Of a stretch of 8,468 bases of DNA, positions 1-6,612 are shown piece after piece. Numbering within the stretch: position 1 is the first letter of the stretch; the number at the start of each line of letters is the position of its first letter. The translations under genes and the position numbers were made by a program. The DNA is taken from the NCBI GenBank assembly GCA_903933995.1, contig CAIZMD010000660.1:1-8468 (forward strand). Reading direction: 5' to 3'. Source of the DNA: an uncultured Bacteroidota bacterium (lineage in GTDB: Bacteria > Bacteroidota > Bacteroidia > Chitinophagales > Chitinophagaceae). The notes beneath the pieces were generated by a model. It made no database searches, was not told the origin of the DNA, and saw nothing but the letters and a program-made list of their open reading frames with translations.

Positions 1-2311
1 AACCGCCACCATCATGATTGGCGCCTTTAAAATTAAAACGATAAGCCGGACGCAACGGATACAAGCTAGTCTTGCTGGTAGCCAAGCGTTTGCTCCATTC
101 ACGGATAGGGGTAATATCATCCAAGATATAGAAGCCGCGGCCATAAGTAGCAACAGCCAAATCGCGGAAATTTTTCTGAATAGCCAAGTGGTACACGGGC
201 GATGGTGGCAGGTTGTTCTTGAGTTGCAACCACTGACCACCGTCATCAGGACTTACATATAAAGCGTTGTCTGTACCCACAAAAATCAAACCCTTCTGAG
301 CCGGATCTTCTTTTACAAAATGCACAAAGCCACTATTAGACTCAGGTAATTTCTGACCAATATTGGTCCAATGTTTACCGTAGTCAGCAGTCTTAAACAA
401 GTAAGCTTTAAAATCTCCCTGCAATTGATAGTGCACGGTCACATAAGCCGTACCCGCGTCAAAATTAGAAGGATCAATATTGCTGATGGTTCCCCAAGCT
501 GGCAGGTTCAGGTTTGCCGTGAGGTTGGTCCAAGAAGCGCCATCATTGGTAGTTAGTTGCACTTGACCGTCATTGCTACCCACCCAAATCATCCCTTTTT
601 TAATAGGCGATTCAGCAATGGCAAATAAGGTACATCCGTCAAAAGTCATCAGGTTATCAGAGACAATCCCGCCAGAACTTTGCTGGTGCGATTTTGTATT
701 GGTAGTCAAATCCGGACTAATGACTTTCCAGGTATGACCACCATCCGTGGTTTTGTGAACGTATTGGCTACCCACATAAACCGCACCACGCTGGTGGCGA
801 GATAGGGTCATGGGAAAATTCCAATGCCAACGATACTTCATATCTGCAGGAGCCACACCATAACCAGCTTGAGGCCAGGGGCGCACATCGTGCGATAGAC
901 CCGTGCGGGTATCGGTTACATCCAAACCACCATCATAACAACCGGACCAAATTATTTTATTGTCAAAAGGATCTGCTTGCGCAAAGCCACTTTCACAACC
1001 ACCCACCGATTCCCAACTACTCAAAGGAATACTACCCGTGCGGCTAATGGCTTCTGTTCTATAAGAATAACCATCCTGTCTATTCCCCATAATATGATAA
1101 GGAACCATCTCATCTAAAGCCACGTGATACATTTGGGCAATGGGCAGGTTTACATTTTTCCAGTTCTTACCACCATTGAAAGTCATGTTCATGCAACCAT
1201 CGTGGGCCACCATAATTCTATTGGCATCTTTGGGGTCAAACCAGATTTCATGGTTATCGCCCCCTGGGGCATAACTACCATTGCCATTAAAGGTTTTACC
1301 ACCGTCTTTGGATTCCATGATGGTGACACTAATGGTATAGAGTTTGTTCTCGTCCTGAGAAGAAACGCGCACCCTGGTATAATAAGGACCGCGCTGCGCC
1401 AAAGAATGATTCTCCAACATCAGTTTCCAAGACTCCCCGCCATCGGTAGATTTATACAAACCAGGCGCTTTGGCTTCCACCAAGGCATAAATAGTATTAG
1501 GATTACTAGCAGCAATATCAATACTGGTTTTACCAATGATCTTGTTTGGACCACCAGGTAAACCATTGGTCATCTGTTTCCAGTTCTTGCCGCCATCGGT
1601 GGTTTTATAAAAACCGCTACCTGGGCCACCACTGTTTAGGTTCCAAGTATTCATCTGCACCTGCCACATAGCAGCCACTAAATTGTTGGGGTCTTTGGGG
1701 TTGATAGAAATATCAGAGCAACCCGTGTTCTCGTCCACAAACAAAACGCGGTTCCAAGTAATCCCGCCGTCAGTAGTTTTATAAACACCTCTTTCCTGTT
1801 GCGGCCCATTGGTATGACCAAGTGCAGCTACATACACGGTATTACTATCGGTTGGGCTCACCAAGACCTTGCTAATCCGCACGGTATTTTTGAGACCCAT
1901 ATTTTTCCAGGTCTTACCCGCGTCGGTGGATTTATAAATGCCATTCCCATTGGGATGCGCCGGTCTAATAATAAAGGTCTCACCCGTACCCGCCCAAACC
2001 TGTTTAGGATTGGACTCCGAAATGGCCATGGCCCCAATGGCGGAATTGTCCATATCGTCAAAGACAGGCTGCCAACTCACGCCAGCATTGCTGGTTTTAA
2101 AGATCCCGCCCGATGCGGCACCCACATAAGAGACATTGGGGTTCCCCGGTTCGCCCACTACTGCGCAAGCGCGATTTCCATCGGGACCCAGAAAGCGAAA
2201 GCGGAGATTATTAAAAGGATTCTTGCCCAAATCAAGGGCCTGATTTTCTTGAGCGGCGGCGGCGCAACAAATGCCAAAAATGCAAAGCGCGGCCAAAGCG
2301 TTTTTTCTCAT
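1..2311 (-). CDS. Secreted BNR/Asp-box beta-propeller protein (VPS10/sortilin-like 'glycosyl hydrolase' family), C-terminus outside window
   Basis: An uninterrupted frame of 770 codons runs from ATG at 2311 off the left edge. Residues 1-20 form a Sec signal peptide (MRKN, a hydrophobic core, then four alanines before Gln21), so the product is exported. I count about eleven Asp-box-like motifs of the K-S/T-T-D-G-G-x-T-W type, ending near residues 80, 135, 186, 244, 295, 341, 384, 528, 594, 648 and 694, which indicates one or two multi-bladed beta-propellers. Near 714-735 the segment FRDLAVATYGRGFYILDDIT matches the conserved end of the propeller region in this family. Members are usually about 1000 residues or more, so a C-terminal domain is probably missing from view. 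The family is often named glycosyl hydrolase or VPS10-domain protein, but I see no proof of catalysis and the ligand is unknown. No Shine-Dalgarno site or consensus promoter is evident upstream. The gene looks richer in G+C than the peptidase genes to the right. Confidence 0.88.
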   Translation of the reverse strand, partial: MRKNALAALCIFGICCAAAAQENQALDLGKNPFNNLRFRFLGPDGNRACAVVGEPGNPNVSYVGAASGGIFKTSNAGVSWQPVFDDMDNSAIGAMAISESNPKQVWAGTGETFIIRPAHPNGNGIYKSTDAGKTWKNMGLKNTVRISKVLVSPTDSNTVYVAALGHTNGPQQERGVYKTTDGGITWNRVLFVDENTGCSDISINPKDPNNLVAAMWQVQMNTWNLNSGGPGSGFYKTTDGGKNWKQMTNGLPGGPNKIIGKTSIDIAASNPNTIYALVEAKAPGLYKSTDGGESWKLMLENHSLAQRGPYYTRVRVSSQDENKLYTISVTIMESKDGGKTFNGNGSYAPGGDNHEIWFDPKDANRIMVAHDGCMNMTFNGGKNWKNVNLPIAQMYHVALDEMVPYHIMGNRQDGYSYRTEAISRTGSIPLSSWESVGGCESGFAQADPFDNKIIWSGCYDGGLDVTDTRTGLSHDVRPWPQAGYGVAPADMKYRWHWNFPMTLSRHQRGAVYVGSQYVHKTTDGGHTWKVISPDLTTNTKSHQQSSGGIVSDNLMTFDGCTLFAIAESPIKKGMIWVGSNDGQVQLTTNDGASWTNLTANLNLPAWGTISNIDPSNFDAGTAYVTVHYQLQGDFKAYLFKTADYGKHWTNIGQKLPESNSGFVHFVKEDPAQKGLIFVGTDNALYVSPDDGGQWLQLKNNLPPSPVYHLAIQKNFRDLAVATYGRGFYILDDITPIREWSKRLATSKTSLYPLRPAYRFNFKGANHDGGG

Positions 2312-2413
2312 TGTACTAGTCTTGGTGAAGAAAGACAAGTTACTAATAAAATACTTCTCTTCTTTCTTACCAATCAGATACAACAATTCAATCCTACTTC
2401 AAACTTGAATCCT

Positions 2414-2677
2414 CTACCACCGATGCAGGTCTTTGAACTTCTTGGGTAGCCCTTTGGTAGTTCTCCCTTGATTCAAGTGAATGGCAATGGGAGCCATTTC
2501 TGCTTTATAGACAGCTAAGACCTGATTCACTTTGTCCAATTGCAATGACTTTTTCCCTTGTTCCATATTTCTGATAAAGTGTAAACCCACACCAGACATA
2601 TCTGCCAAATCCTGTTGCTTATGACCGTAATATCGACGCTTATATTTTACAAATTCAACCAAATCCATAATGATCAT
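2414..2677 (-). CDS. HipB/Y4mF-type helix-turn-helix DNA-binding protein (orphan antitoxin-like regulator)
   Basis: A protein of 87 residues with a Cro/C1-type (XRE) helix-turn-helix. The first helices span about residues 5-18, helix 2 about 20-28 (QQDLADMSG) and the recognition helix about 31-38. The following E39-Q40-G41 and L45-x-L-D-K-V-N-Q-V-L are typical of the HipB/Y4mF antitoxin group, whose members repress their own operon and neutralise HipA-type kinases. Residues 65-87 form a basic tail. Two starts are possible: ATG 2677, or ATG 2668, which gives MDLVEFVK as in many relatives and leaves a slightly longer leader after the candidate promoter at 2689-2719. No HipA gene lies beside it: the next gene on this strand, 102 bases on, is the secreted propeller protein. 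It is therefore either a remnant of a toxin-antitoxin module or a stand-alone repressor. The four HipB-operator-like palindromes at 2963-3113 are its most obvious candidate targets, by inference. Confidence 0.85.
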   Translation of the reverse strand: MIIMDLVEFVKYKRRYYGHKQQDLADMSGVGLHFIRNMEQGKKSLQLDKVNQVLAVYKAEMAPIAIHLNQGRTTKGLPKKFKDLHRW

Positions 2678-2688
2678 TGATTCAGCTT

Positions 2689-2719
2689 CTAAACTAATAT
2701 TTATGGCATGCAGCTACAA
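2689..2719 (-). promoter_or_regulatory. Candidate Bacteroidota-type promoter of the HipB-like gene
   Basis: Read on the minus strand there is TTG (2719-2717), a 20-base spacer, then TAGTTTAG (2696-2689). The Bacteroidota consensus is TTG, 19-20 bases, TAnnTTTG, so this fits with one mismatch in the -7 box. Transcription would begin only a few bases before ATG 2677, which makes ATG 2668 an attractive alternative start. The match is short and could be chance. Confidence 0.4.
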
Positions 2720-2748
2720 GTAAATACACTAGAACTTTTTGATAGTAA
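2720..2748 (-). promoter_or_regulatory. Degenerate operator-like site next to the HipB-like promoter
   Basis: Minus-strand positions 2735-2728 read GTTCTAGT, the same eight bases that make up the end of the spacer and start of the right arm in the four array palindromes. They are followed by GTAT, two bases further out than in the array, and preceded by an A-run and TAT rather than TATAC. It lies immediately upstream of the candidate -33 element, where a repressor could act, and is in the opposite orientation to the array. The dyad is poor, so it may be a decayed site or coincidence. Confidence 0.25.
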
Positions 2749-2780
2749 AAAGAGTTTAGCAATGCTGAAAGTCAATCCTG

Positions 2781-2940
2781 TAGGTGTTTGGAGCGGGGGT
2801 TTTGTTTTCTTAGTGAAGTACTTTTGGGGTTGGTTTGGAGCGGAGGAGTTGATATAGAGGAGAAGTACTTTTGGAGAAACTGTGCTTTAGGTTTGTATTT
2901 GGGGTGAGTGAGTTTTGGAGGGGAAGCATACTTGTTTTTT
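2781..2940. other. Non-coding stretch with extreme G-over-C strand skew
   Basis: In these 160 bases I count 59 G and only 9 C on the plus strand; most of the rest is T. No convincing gene is present on either strand: the longest ATG-started frame noticed is 39 codons of low-complexity sequence at 2810-2929 on the minus strand. The block contains the 47-bp tandem repeat and lies between the HipB-like gene and the palindrome array. Its function is unknown. Confidence 0.6.
2786..2879 (+). repeat. Imperfect tandem repeat, two units of 47 bp
   Basis: GTTTGGAGCGG occurs at 2786-2796 and 2833-2843, and GAAGTACTTTTGG at 2815-2827 and 2862-2874. Both pairs are exactly 47 bp apart, so the units 2786-2832 and 2833-2879 are copies with a diverged middle. 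A weaker third copy may be hinted at by TTTTGGAGGGGAAG at 2913-2926, but it is out of register. The element contains the small palindrome AAGTACTT. It is non-coding and of unknown role; it may belong to a dispersed repeat family of this genome. Confidence 0.6.
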
Positions 2941-2962
2941 GAAGTTTTCAAAAAGGGCTTTT

Positions 2963-2984
2963 TTTATACACGTTCTAGTATAAA
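2963..2984 (+). promoter_or_regulatory. Palindromic operator candidate, copy 1
   Basis: TTTATAC (2963-2969), spacer ACGTTCTA, GTATAAA (2978-2984). The 7-bp arms are perfect inverted repeats. The flanks do not extend the symmetry. Confidence 0.6.
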
Positions 2985-2998
2985 TAAGGGGGTCCTAT

Positions 2999-3020
2999 TT
3001 TATACACGTTCTAGTATAAA
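2999..3020 (+). promoter_or_regulatory. Palindromic operator candidate, copy 2
   Basis: Identical over 22 bp to copy 1, starting 36 bp after it. The 14-base linker between copies 1 and 2 is itself roughly symmetric around GGGT, so a larger imperfect dyad spans the two facing arms. Confidence 0.6.
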
Positions 3021-3055
3021 TTCAACATAACTCTTCACCCCAAGACTCCTGTCAC

Positions 3056-3077
3056 ATTATACACGTTCTAGTATAAA
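3056..3077 (+). promoter_or_regulatory. Palindromic operator candidate, copy 3
   Basis: ATTATAC, spacer ACGTTCTA, GTATAAA. It differs from copies 1 and 2 only in the outermost left base, leaving the TATAC-N8-GTATA core intact. It starts 57 bp after copy 2, that is 21 bp more than the other two intervals. Confidence 0.6.
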
Positions 3078-3084
3078 ATAGAGA

Positions 3085-3120
3085 CCCTGTTTTTATACTT
3101 GTTCTAGTATAAAAACAGGG
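3085..3120 (+). promoter_or_regulatory. Palindromic operator candidate, copy 4, inside a perfect 14-bp-arm hairpin
   Basis: The 22-bp element at 3092-3113 has a spacer changed to TTGTTCTA, and the symmetry extends outward. The left arm CCCTGTTTTTATAC (3085-3098) and right arm GTATAAAAACAGGG (3107-3120) are perfect reverse complements around an 8-base loop. The transcript could form a strong stem-loop. No U-run follows the stem, so it does not look like a standard intrinsic terminator on the plus strand. Confidence 0.6.
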
Positions 3121-3333
3121 GTATTTTAAAAACACGAAAAAATGTAATATCTGAGGTGGTGACCCATTCATTGAATAAATCTAAAACGCAGATCTTGACT
3201 GGAAGAGAGGTCAATGATTATTCCAATAGAAATTTATAAAATCTGAAATGTAGAAGTTGATTGAAGCGCATTTACTGATTAAAAAATGAATTATTCTAGT
3301 TACATTGAATTATAAAACTAACCAGGGACCATT
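3121..3333. other. AT-rich leader region of the peptidase pair; no gene seen
   Basis: This stretch lies between the palindrome array and the first M1 peptidase. I see no open frame of useful length and no RNA gene. No TAnnTTTG -7 box is present on the plus strand (TTTG does not occur), so the promoter of the peptidases cannot be placed. A weak dyad TTGAC-N10-GTCAA sits at 3195-3214 and may be chance. Just before the start codon there is AGGGA, at best a weak ribosome-binding site. Confidence 0.5.
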
Positions 3334-4941
3334 ATGAAAAAGACCTTGTTCATTCTTTGTTGCCTAATAGCAACCGTTTCTAATGCTCAGAATAGAGACA
3401 TTAGCAGTTTATCATCTGGTGGTAAGTTACAACCCTTGCAGGCCATTATGGATATTCGGCATTATTCCATTAACCTCAATGTGGATTTGACCAATAAAAC
3501 TATTCAAGGTGCAGCTGAAGTGGAAATGCTACTTGCTAAAAACACAGATACTATTTTATTAGATCTAGTAAATCTGTTGACCATTCAAAAAGTGAGTGTC
3601 AATAACAAAGCAGTGAAATTTGATCACAAGGATCATAAAATTTATATCACTGGCGCAAGCCCTTTTTTACAAGGCAAGCAATTGGTGAAAGTAGAGTATG
3701 GTGGTGAACCGCCCATCGCCGTAAGGCCGCCGTGGTTTGGTGGATTTACTTTTACCAAAGACAGATCGGGCAATCCATGGGTAGCTATCAATTGCCAAAA
3801 AGAAGGAGCCAGAATTTATATGCCCACCAAGGATCATCCTAGTGACGAGCCTAATGAAGGAGTTGATATGATGATTACGGTTCCCGATACCTTGGTGGTA
3901 AGCGGTCCTGGTCTTTTGCAAAAAGTAACCAAGTCAAAGGGCAAGAAAACCTATCACTGGAAAACTATTTATCCCATGAGTACTTATACCATGGTATTCA
4001 ATATTGGTAAGTTCCATGTGGCTACCGATGAGTATACTACCATCAACGGAAATAAAGTTCCTATTCAATTTTATATTCTAGCAGAAGATAGTGCTCAAGC
4101 AAAAAAAATCATTGCGCTAAAAAAACGTGATAGTCAAGTCTTGGAAAAATACTTTGGTGAATACCCTTGGGCAAAAGAAAAGATTGGTATTTGTGCAGTA
4201 CCCAACTCGGGTATGGAACACCAAACCAATATCACTTTTCAAAACAAATTTGAATATACAAAAATTGGCGAGAGTGATTATAACGCTAATTTATTTCACG
4301 AGTATGCGCACGAGTGGTGGGCCAATAAAGTAACCAATAAAGACTGGGCGCATGAATGGATTCAAGAAGGTATTGGCACTTATGCAGAAGCTTTAATCCA
4401 CTTTGATTTGGGTGGTCAAGAAGCGTATGATAAAATTATTGATGGTCATAAGCGCTCTATCAGATATATCAAACCCATGGTAGGGGGTGAAGAAATGAGT
4501 GAAGATGAAACCTATGCGCAGTCAGACATTTATACCAAGGGTTCTTTCTTTATGCATAGCCTCAGATATGTGGTTGGTGACGAAGTATTTTTCCCAACCT
4601 TGAAAAAATTGGCAACAGACCCCCAATATACTTATAACAATATGGTCACAACTACCGATGTAGAACAATTGTTTAGTAAGGCGTCTGGCATGAATCTAAA
4701 ACCCTTCTTTGATTTTTATTGCAGAACAACAAGTCAATTAGAGATTATAGTAAAACAAGTGGGTTATCAGAAATACAGCATTAAATTAAATAATGCATTT
4801 ATGAAATTACCATTTGAAATTACCAGTTCAGACGGGGTTTCTAAAATGATGCTTGACAAAGAAGGGATTACCATTACTAGCAAAACCCCACCACAGGTTG
4901 ACAACAAAGGATATTATTTGAAAAAAGTTCAAACCTTATAA
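3334..4941 (+). CDS. Secreted M1-family zinc aminopeptidase (paralogue A)
   Basis: A 535-residue protein with a Sec signal peptide (residues 1-18, cleavage probably after SNA before Gln19). Residues about 36-225 form the M1 N-terminal beta domain, with the conserved block GARIYMPTKDHPSDE at 158-172. The thermolysin-like catalytic domain follows. The zinc site HEXXH-X18-E is complete: H322, E323, H326 and E345. The substrate-binding GAMEN loop appears as G293-M294-E295-H296, keeping the Glu that binds the free N-terminus but departing from the usual sequence. Y400 in YTKG is the likely transition-state tyrosine. The protein should remove N-terminal residues from peptides in the periplasm or outside. 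There is no long C-terminal helical domain as in PepN, so it is a short M1 form. It is 38 bases ahead of a second M1 gene, probably co-transcribed, and downstream of the operator-like array. Substrate specificity cannot be read from sequence. Confidence 0.92.
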   Translation: MKKTLFILCCLIATVSNAQNRDISSLSSGGKLQPLQAIMDIRHYSINLNVDLTNKTIQGAAEVEMLLAKNTDTILLDLVNLLTIQKVSVNNKAVKFDHKDHKIYITGASPFLQGKQLVKVEYGGEPPIAVRPPWFGGFTFTKDRSGNPWVAINCQKEGARIYMPTKDHPSDEPNEGVDMMITVPDTLVVSGPGLLQKVTKSKGKKTYHWKTIYPMSTYTMVFNIGKFHVATDEYTTINGNKVPIQFYILAEDSAQAKKIIALKKRDSQVLEKYFGEYPWAKEKIGICAVPNSGMEHQTNITFQNKFEYTKIGESDYNANLFHEYAHEWWANKVTNKDWAHEWIQEGIGTYAEALIHFDLGGQEAYDKIIDGHKRSIRYIKPMVGGEEMSEDETYAQSDIYTKGSFFMHSLRYVVGDEVFFPTLKKLATDPQYTYNNMVTTTDVEQLFSKASGMNLKPFFDFYCRTTSQLEIIVKQVGYQKYSIKLNNAFMKLPFEITSSDGVSKMMLDKEGITITSKTPPQVDNKGYYLKKVQTL

Positions 4942-4979
4942 TAAAGTATCCCTACATATTTAAAAGTTCAATCCTCAGA

Positions 4980-6611
4980 ATGAGATATCCATATTATTTG
5001 CTGTTGCTTTTTGTTAGTTTGACTAGCAAGAAAAGTTTTGCTGATACTTATCCCCGTAACTATGCTATTGATGTGTTACACTATCGTTTTGAAGTAGCAG
5101 TCAATGATAATAACAATGAAATTATTGGTAAGGCTTCTATTAGCATTCAATTTAAAAAAAGCAATATCAAACAGTTTCGGTTAGATCTGATGAATCAAAC
5201 TGAGAAAAGAAAGGGTAAAGGCATGTTGGTGCAGTCCATCAGTTCCAATCATCAAACACTGAATTATACCCACGCTGGTGATTCCTTGATGATTCAACTA
5301 GCTAAGCCTTCCACTCAAGATACCGTGATCACATTTGAGATTCAGTACAAGGGTATCCCAGAAGAGGGACTAAGAATCATTCCAAACAAATTTGGTGATA
5401 GAACTTTCTTTAGTGAGAATTGGCCCAACAAAACCAGACACTGGTTACCCTCTATTGATCATCCCTATGACAAAGCTACTAGCGAGTTCATAGTTACAGC
5501 CCCAGCAAAATACCAAGTAGTTTCCAATGGCTTATTAATGGAAGAGTCTGTTCTTGGCAACAATACCAAACTCACACACTGGAAACAATCGGTTCCTGTT
5601 TCTTGTTGGTTATTTGTTTTGGGCGTAGCAGAGTTTGCCGTACAACAGGTGGATCAATTTAATGGAAAAGCCATTCAGACTTGGGTCTATCCGCAAGATC
5701 GCGAAGCTGGCTTTGCCGATTTTGCTGAACCCACCAAACAAGTACTTTCATTTTATAGTGATTATGTGGGACCATTCGCTTACGAGAAACTAGCCAATGT
5801 TCAATCTACAGTGTCTGGCGGTGGTATGGAAACTTCTTCTGCCATTTATTATGCAGAGAAATTAATCACTGGTAAAAAAGAAGTACGATTAAGAAATGTA
5901 GTGATTCACGAAATTGCCCACCAATGGTTTGGAAATGCCGTTACAGAATCTACTTGGGATGATGCTTGGCTAAGCGAGGGTTTGACTACTTTTTTTACAC
6001 TACTCTTTATTGAACACGCTTATGGACACGATGAATATATAGCCGGTGTTAAAAACGCCAAAAAGTCTGTCTACGATTATATCAAAAAAGATTCTCTGTT
6101 TAGCATTGTTAGTAATCGTTCTGCGGAAACCGGTGACGTTACAAGTGGCCTTACATATCAGAAAGGTGCCTGGATCATGCATATGCTCAGAGATAAAATA
6201 GGAGAAGTAAATTTCAAAAAAGGCATACAGGCTTATTATAAAAAGTATTTTAATGCCAATGCCACCACCCATGATTTGATTGCAGAAATGGAAAAAGCTG
6301 CTAACCAAAATTTGAAACCCTTCTTTAATCAGTGGTTGAACAAACCCGATAATTTAAAATTGAGTTGGACCTGGGATTATGATGAAGCATCAAAACAGAT
6401 CTTGATTCATGTGCAACAGCATCAATCATCTGGATTTATTTTTGATGTACCCGTAGAATTTGGCATTATGAAAAATGGAGTAGCTGAACAACAGTTAGTT
6501 AAACAACAATTAAATACCAAGACCGCGGATTTTAAAATTCCTTCAGCAACAAAACCGGCTTTTGTATCACTTGACCCAAGAACCGTATTATTGTTTGACT
6601 TGGTGCATTAA
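4980..6611 (+). CDS. Secreted M1-family zinc aminopeptidase (paralogue B)
   Basis: A 543-residue exported protein with an N-terminal signal peptide (residues 1-21, hydrophobic YYLLLLFVSL, cleavage probably after SFA). The N-terminal beta domain carries the family motif HWLPSIDHPYDKAT at 154-167. The catalytic domain has G280-G-G-M-E284-T as its GAMEN-equivalent, the full zinc motif H310-E311-I-A-H314 with distal E333, and Y393 in YQKG as likely catalytic tyrosine. It shares with the preceding gene overall length, architecture and a C-terminal NLKPFF (444-449 here, 454-459 there), so the two are paralogues, though well diverged. Its GAMEN region and the QWFGN after HEIAH are closer to classical M1 enzymes than those of paralogue A. 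Translation starts 38 bases after the upstream stop with no clear Shine-Dalgarno site. The stop is one base from the stop of the convergent sirtuin gene, with no room for a dedicated terminator. Confidence 0.92.
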   Translation: MRYPYYLLLLFVSLTSKKSFADTYPRNYAIDVLHYRFEVAVNDNNNEIIGKASISIQFKKSNIKQFRLDLMNQTEKRKGKGMLVQSISSNHQTLNYTHAGDSLMIQLAKPSTQDTVITFEIQYKGIPEEGLRIIPNKFGDRTFFSENWPNKTRHWLPSIDHPYDKATSEFIVTAPAKYQVVSNGLLMEESVLGNNTKLTHWKQSVPVSCWLFVLGVAEFAVQQVDQFNGKAIQTWVYPQDREAGFADFAEPTKQVLSFYSDYVGPFAYEKLANVQSTVSGGGMETSSAIYYAEKLITGKKEVRLRNVVIHEIAHQWFGNAVTESTWDDAWLSEGLTTFFTLLFIEHAYGHDEYIAGVKNAKKSVYDYIKKDSLFSIVSNRSAETGDVTSGLTYQKGAWIMHMLRDKIGEVNFKKGIQAYYKKYFNANATTHDLIAEMEKAANQNLKPFFNQWLNKPDNLKLSWTWDYDEASKQILIHVQQHQSSGFIFDVPVEFGIMKNGVAEQQLVKQQLNTKTADFKIPSATKPAFVSLDPRTVLLFDLVH

Positions 6612-6612
6612 C

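Larger units (their letters stand above)
2963..3113 (+). repeat. Array of four HipB-operator-like palindromes
   Basis: Four near-identical 22-bp elements lie at 2963-2984, 2999-3020, 3056-3077 and 3092-3113. Each is TTTATAC (ATTATAC in copy 3), an 8-base spacer, then GTATAAA. The spacer is ACGTTCTA in copies 1-3 and TTGTTCTA in copy 4, so all four share one orientation although the arms are symmetric. Start-to-start distances are 36, 57 and 36 bp. E. coli HipB is known to bind TATCC-N8-GGATA, present in four copies at hipBA. The TATAC-N8-GTATA form here differs by one base per half-site, and a HipB-like gene is adjacent. The array is 286 bases upstream of that gene's first ATG and 220 bases upstream of the first peptidase gene, so the controlled gene is uncertain. 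Confidence 0.75.

Noticed and set aside
2398..2409. TTCAA-AC-TTGAA dyad between the HipB-like and propeller genes
   Set aside because: Short AT-rich symmetry with no second copy and no T-run; not enough for an operator or terminator.
1124..2449. Plus-strand open frames at 1124-1561 and 1799-2449
   Set aside because: They are antisense to the propeller gene, whose minus-strand frame is unbroken and carries family motifs throughout. The second also runs into the HipB-like gene. Their translations show no domain.
2810..2929. Small minus-strand gene of 39 codons
   Set aside because: The frame lies in the G/T-skewed repeat region, encodes a low-complexity Ser/Pro/Leu-rich peptide, has no ribosome-binding site or recognisable family, and is better explained by base composition.
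2963..3113. CRISPR array
   Set aside because: The repeats are 22 bp with linkers of 14, 35 and 14 bases, too short and uneven for CRISPR spacers, and no cas gene is near. The arms are an 18-22 bp dyad of operator type.
3085..3120. Intrinsic terminator
   Set aside because: The stem is strong but no run of T follows on the plus strand, and no gene ends just upstream on either strand.
2678..3120. Insertion sequence, MITE or attachment site
   Set aside because: No transposase or integrase, no terminal inverted repeats enclosing the block, and no visible target-site duplication. The palindromes are internal and same-orientation rather than terminal.
3195..3214. TTGAC-N10-GTCAA dyad as a second operator
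   Set aside because: Five-base arms with imperfect flanks, found once only; chance occurrence is too likely.
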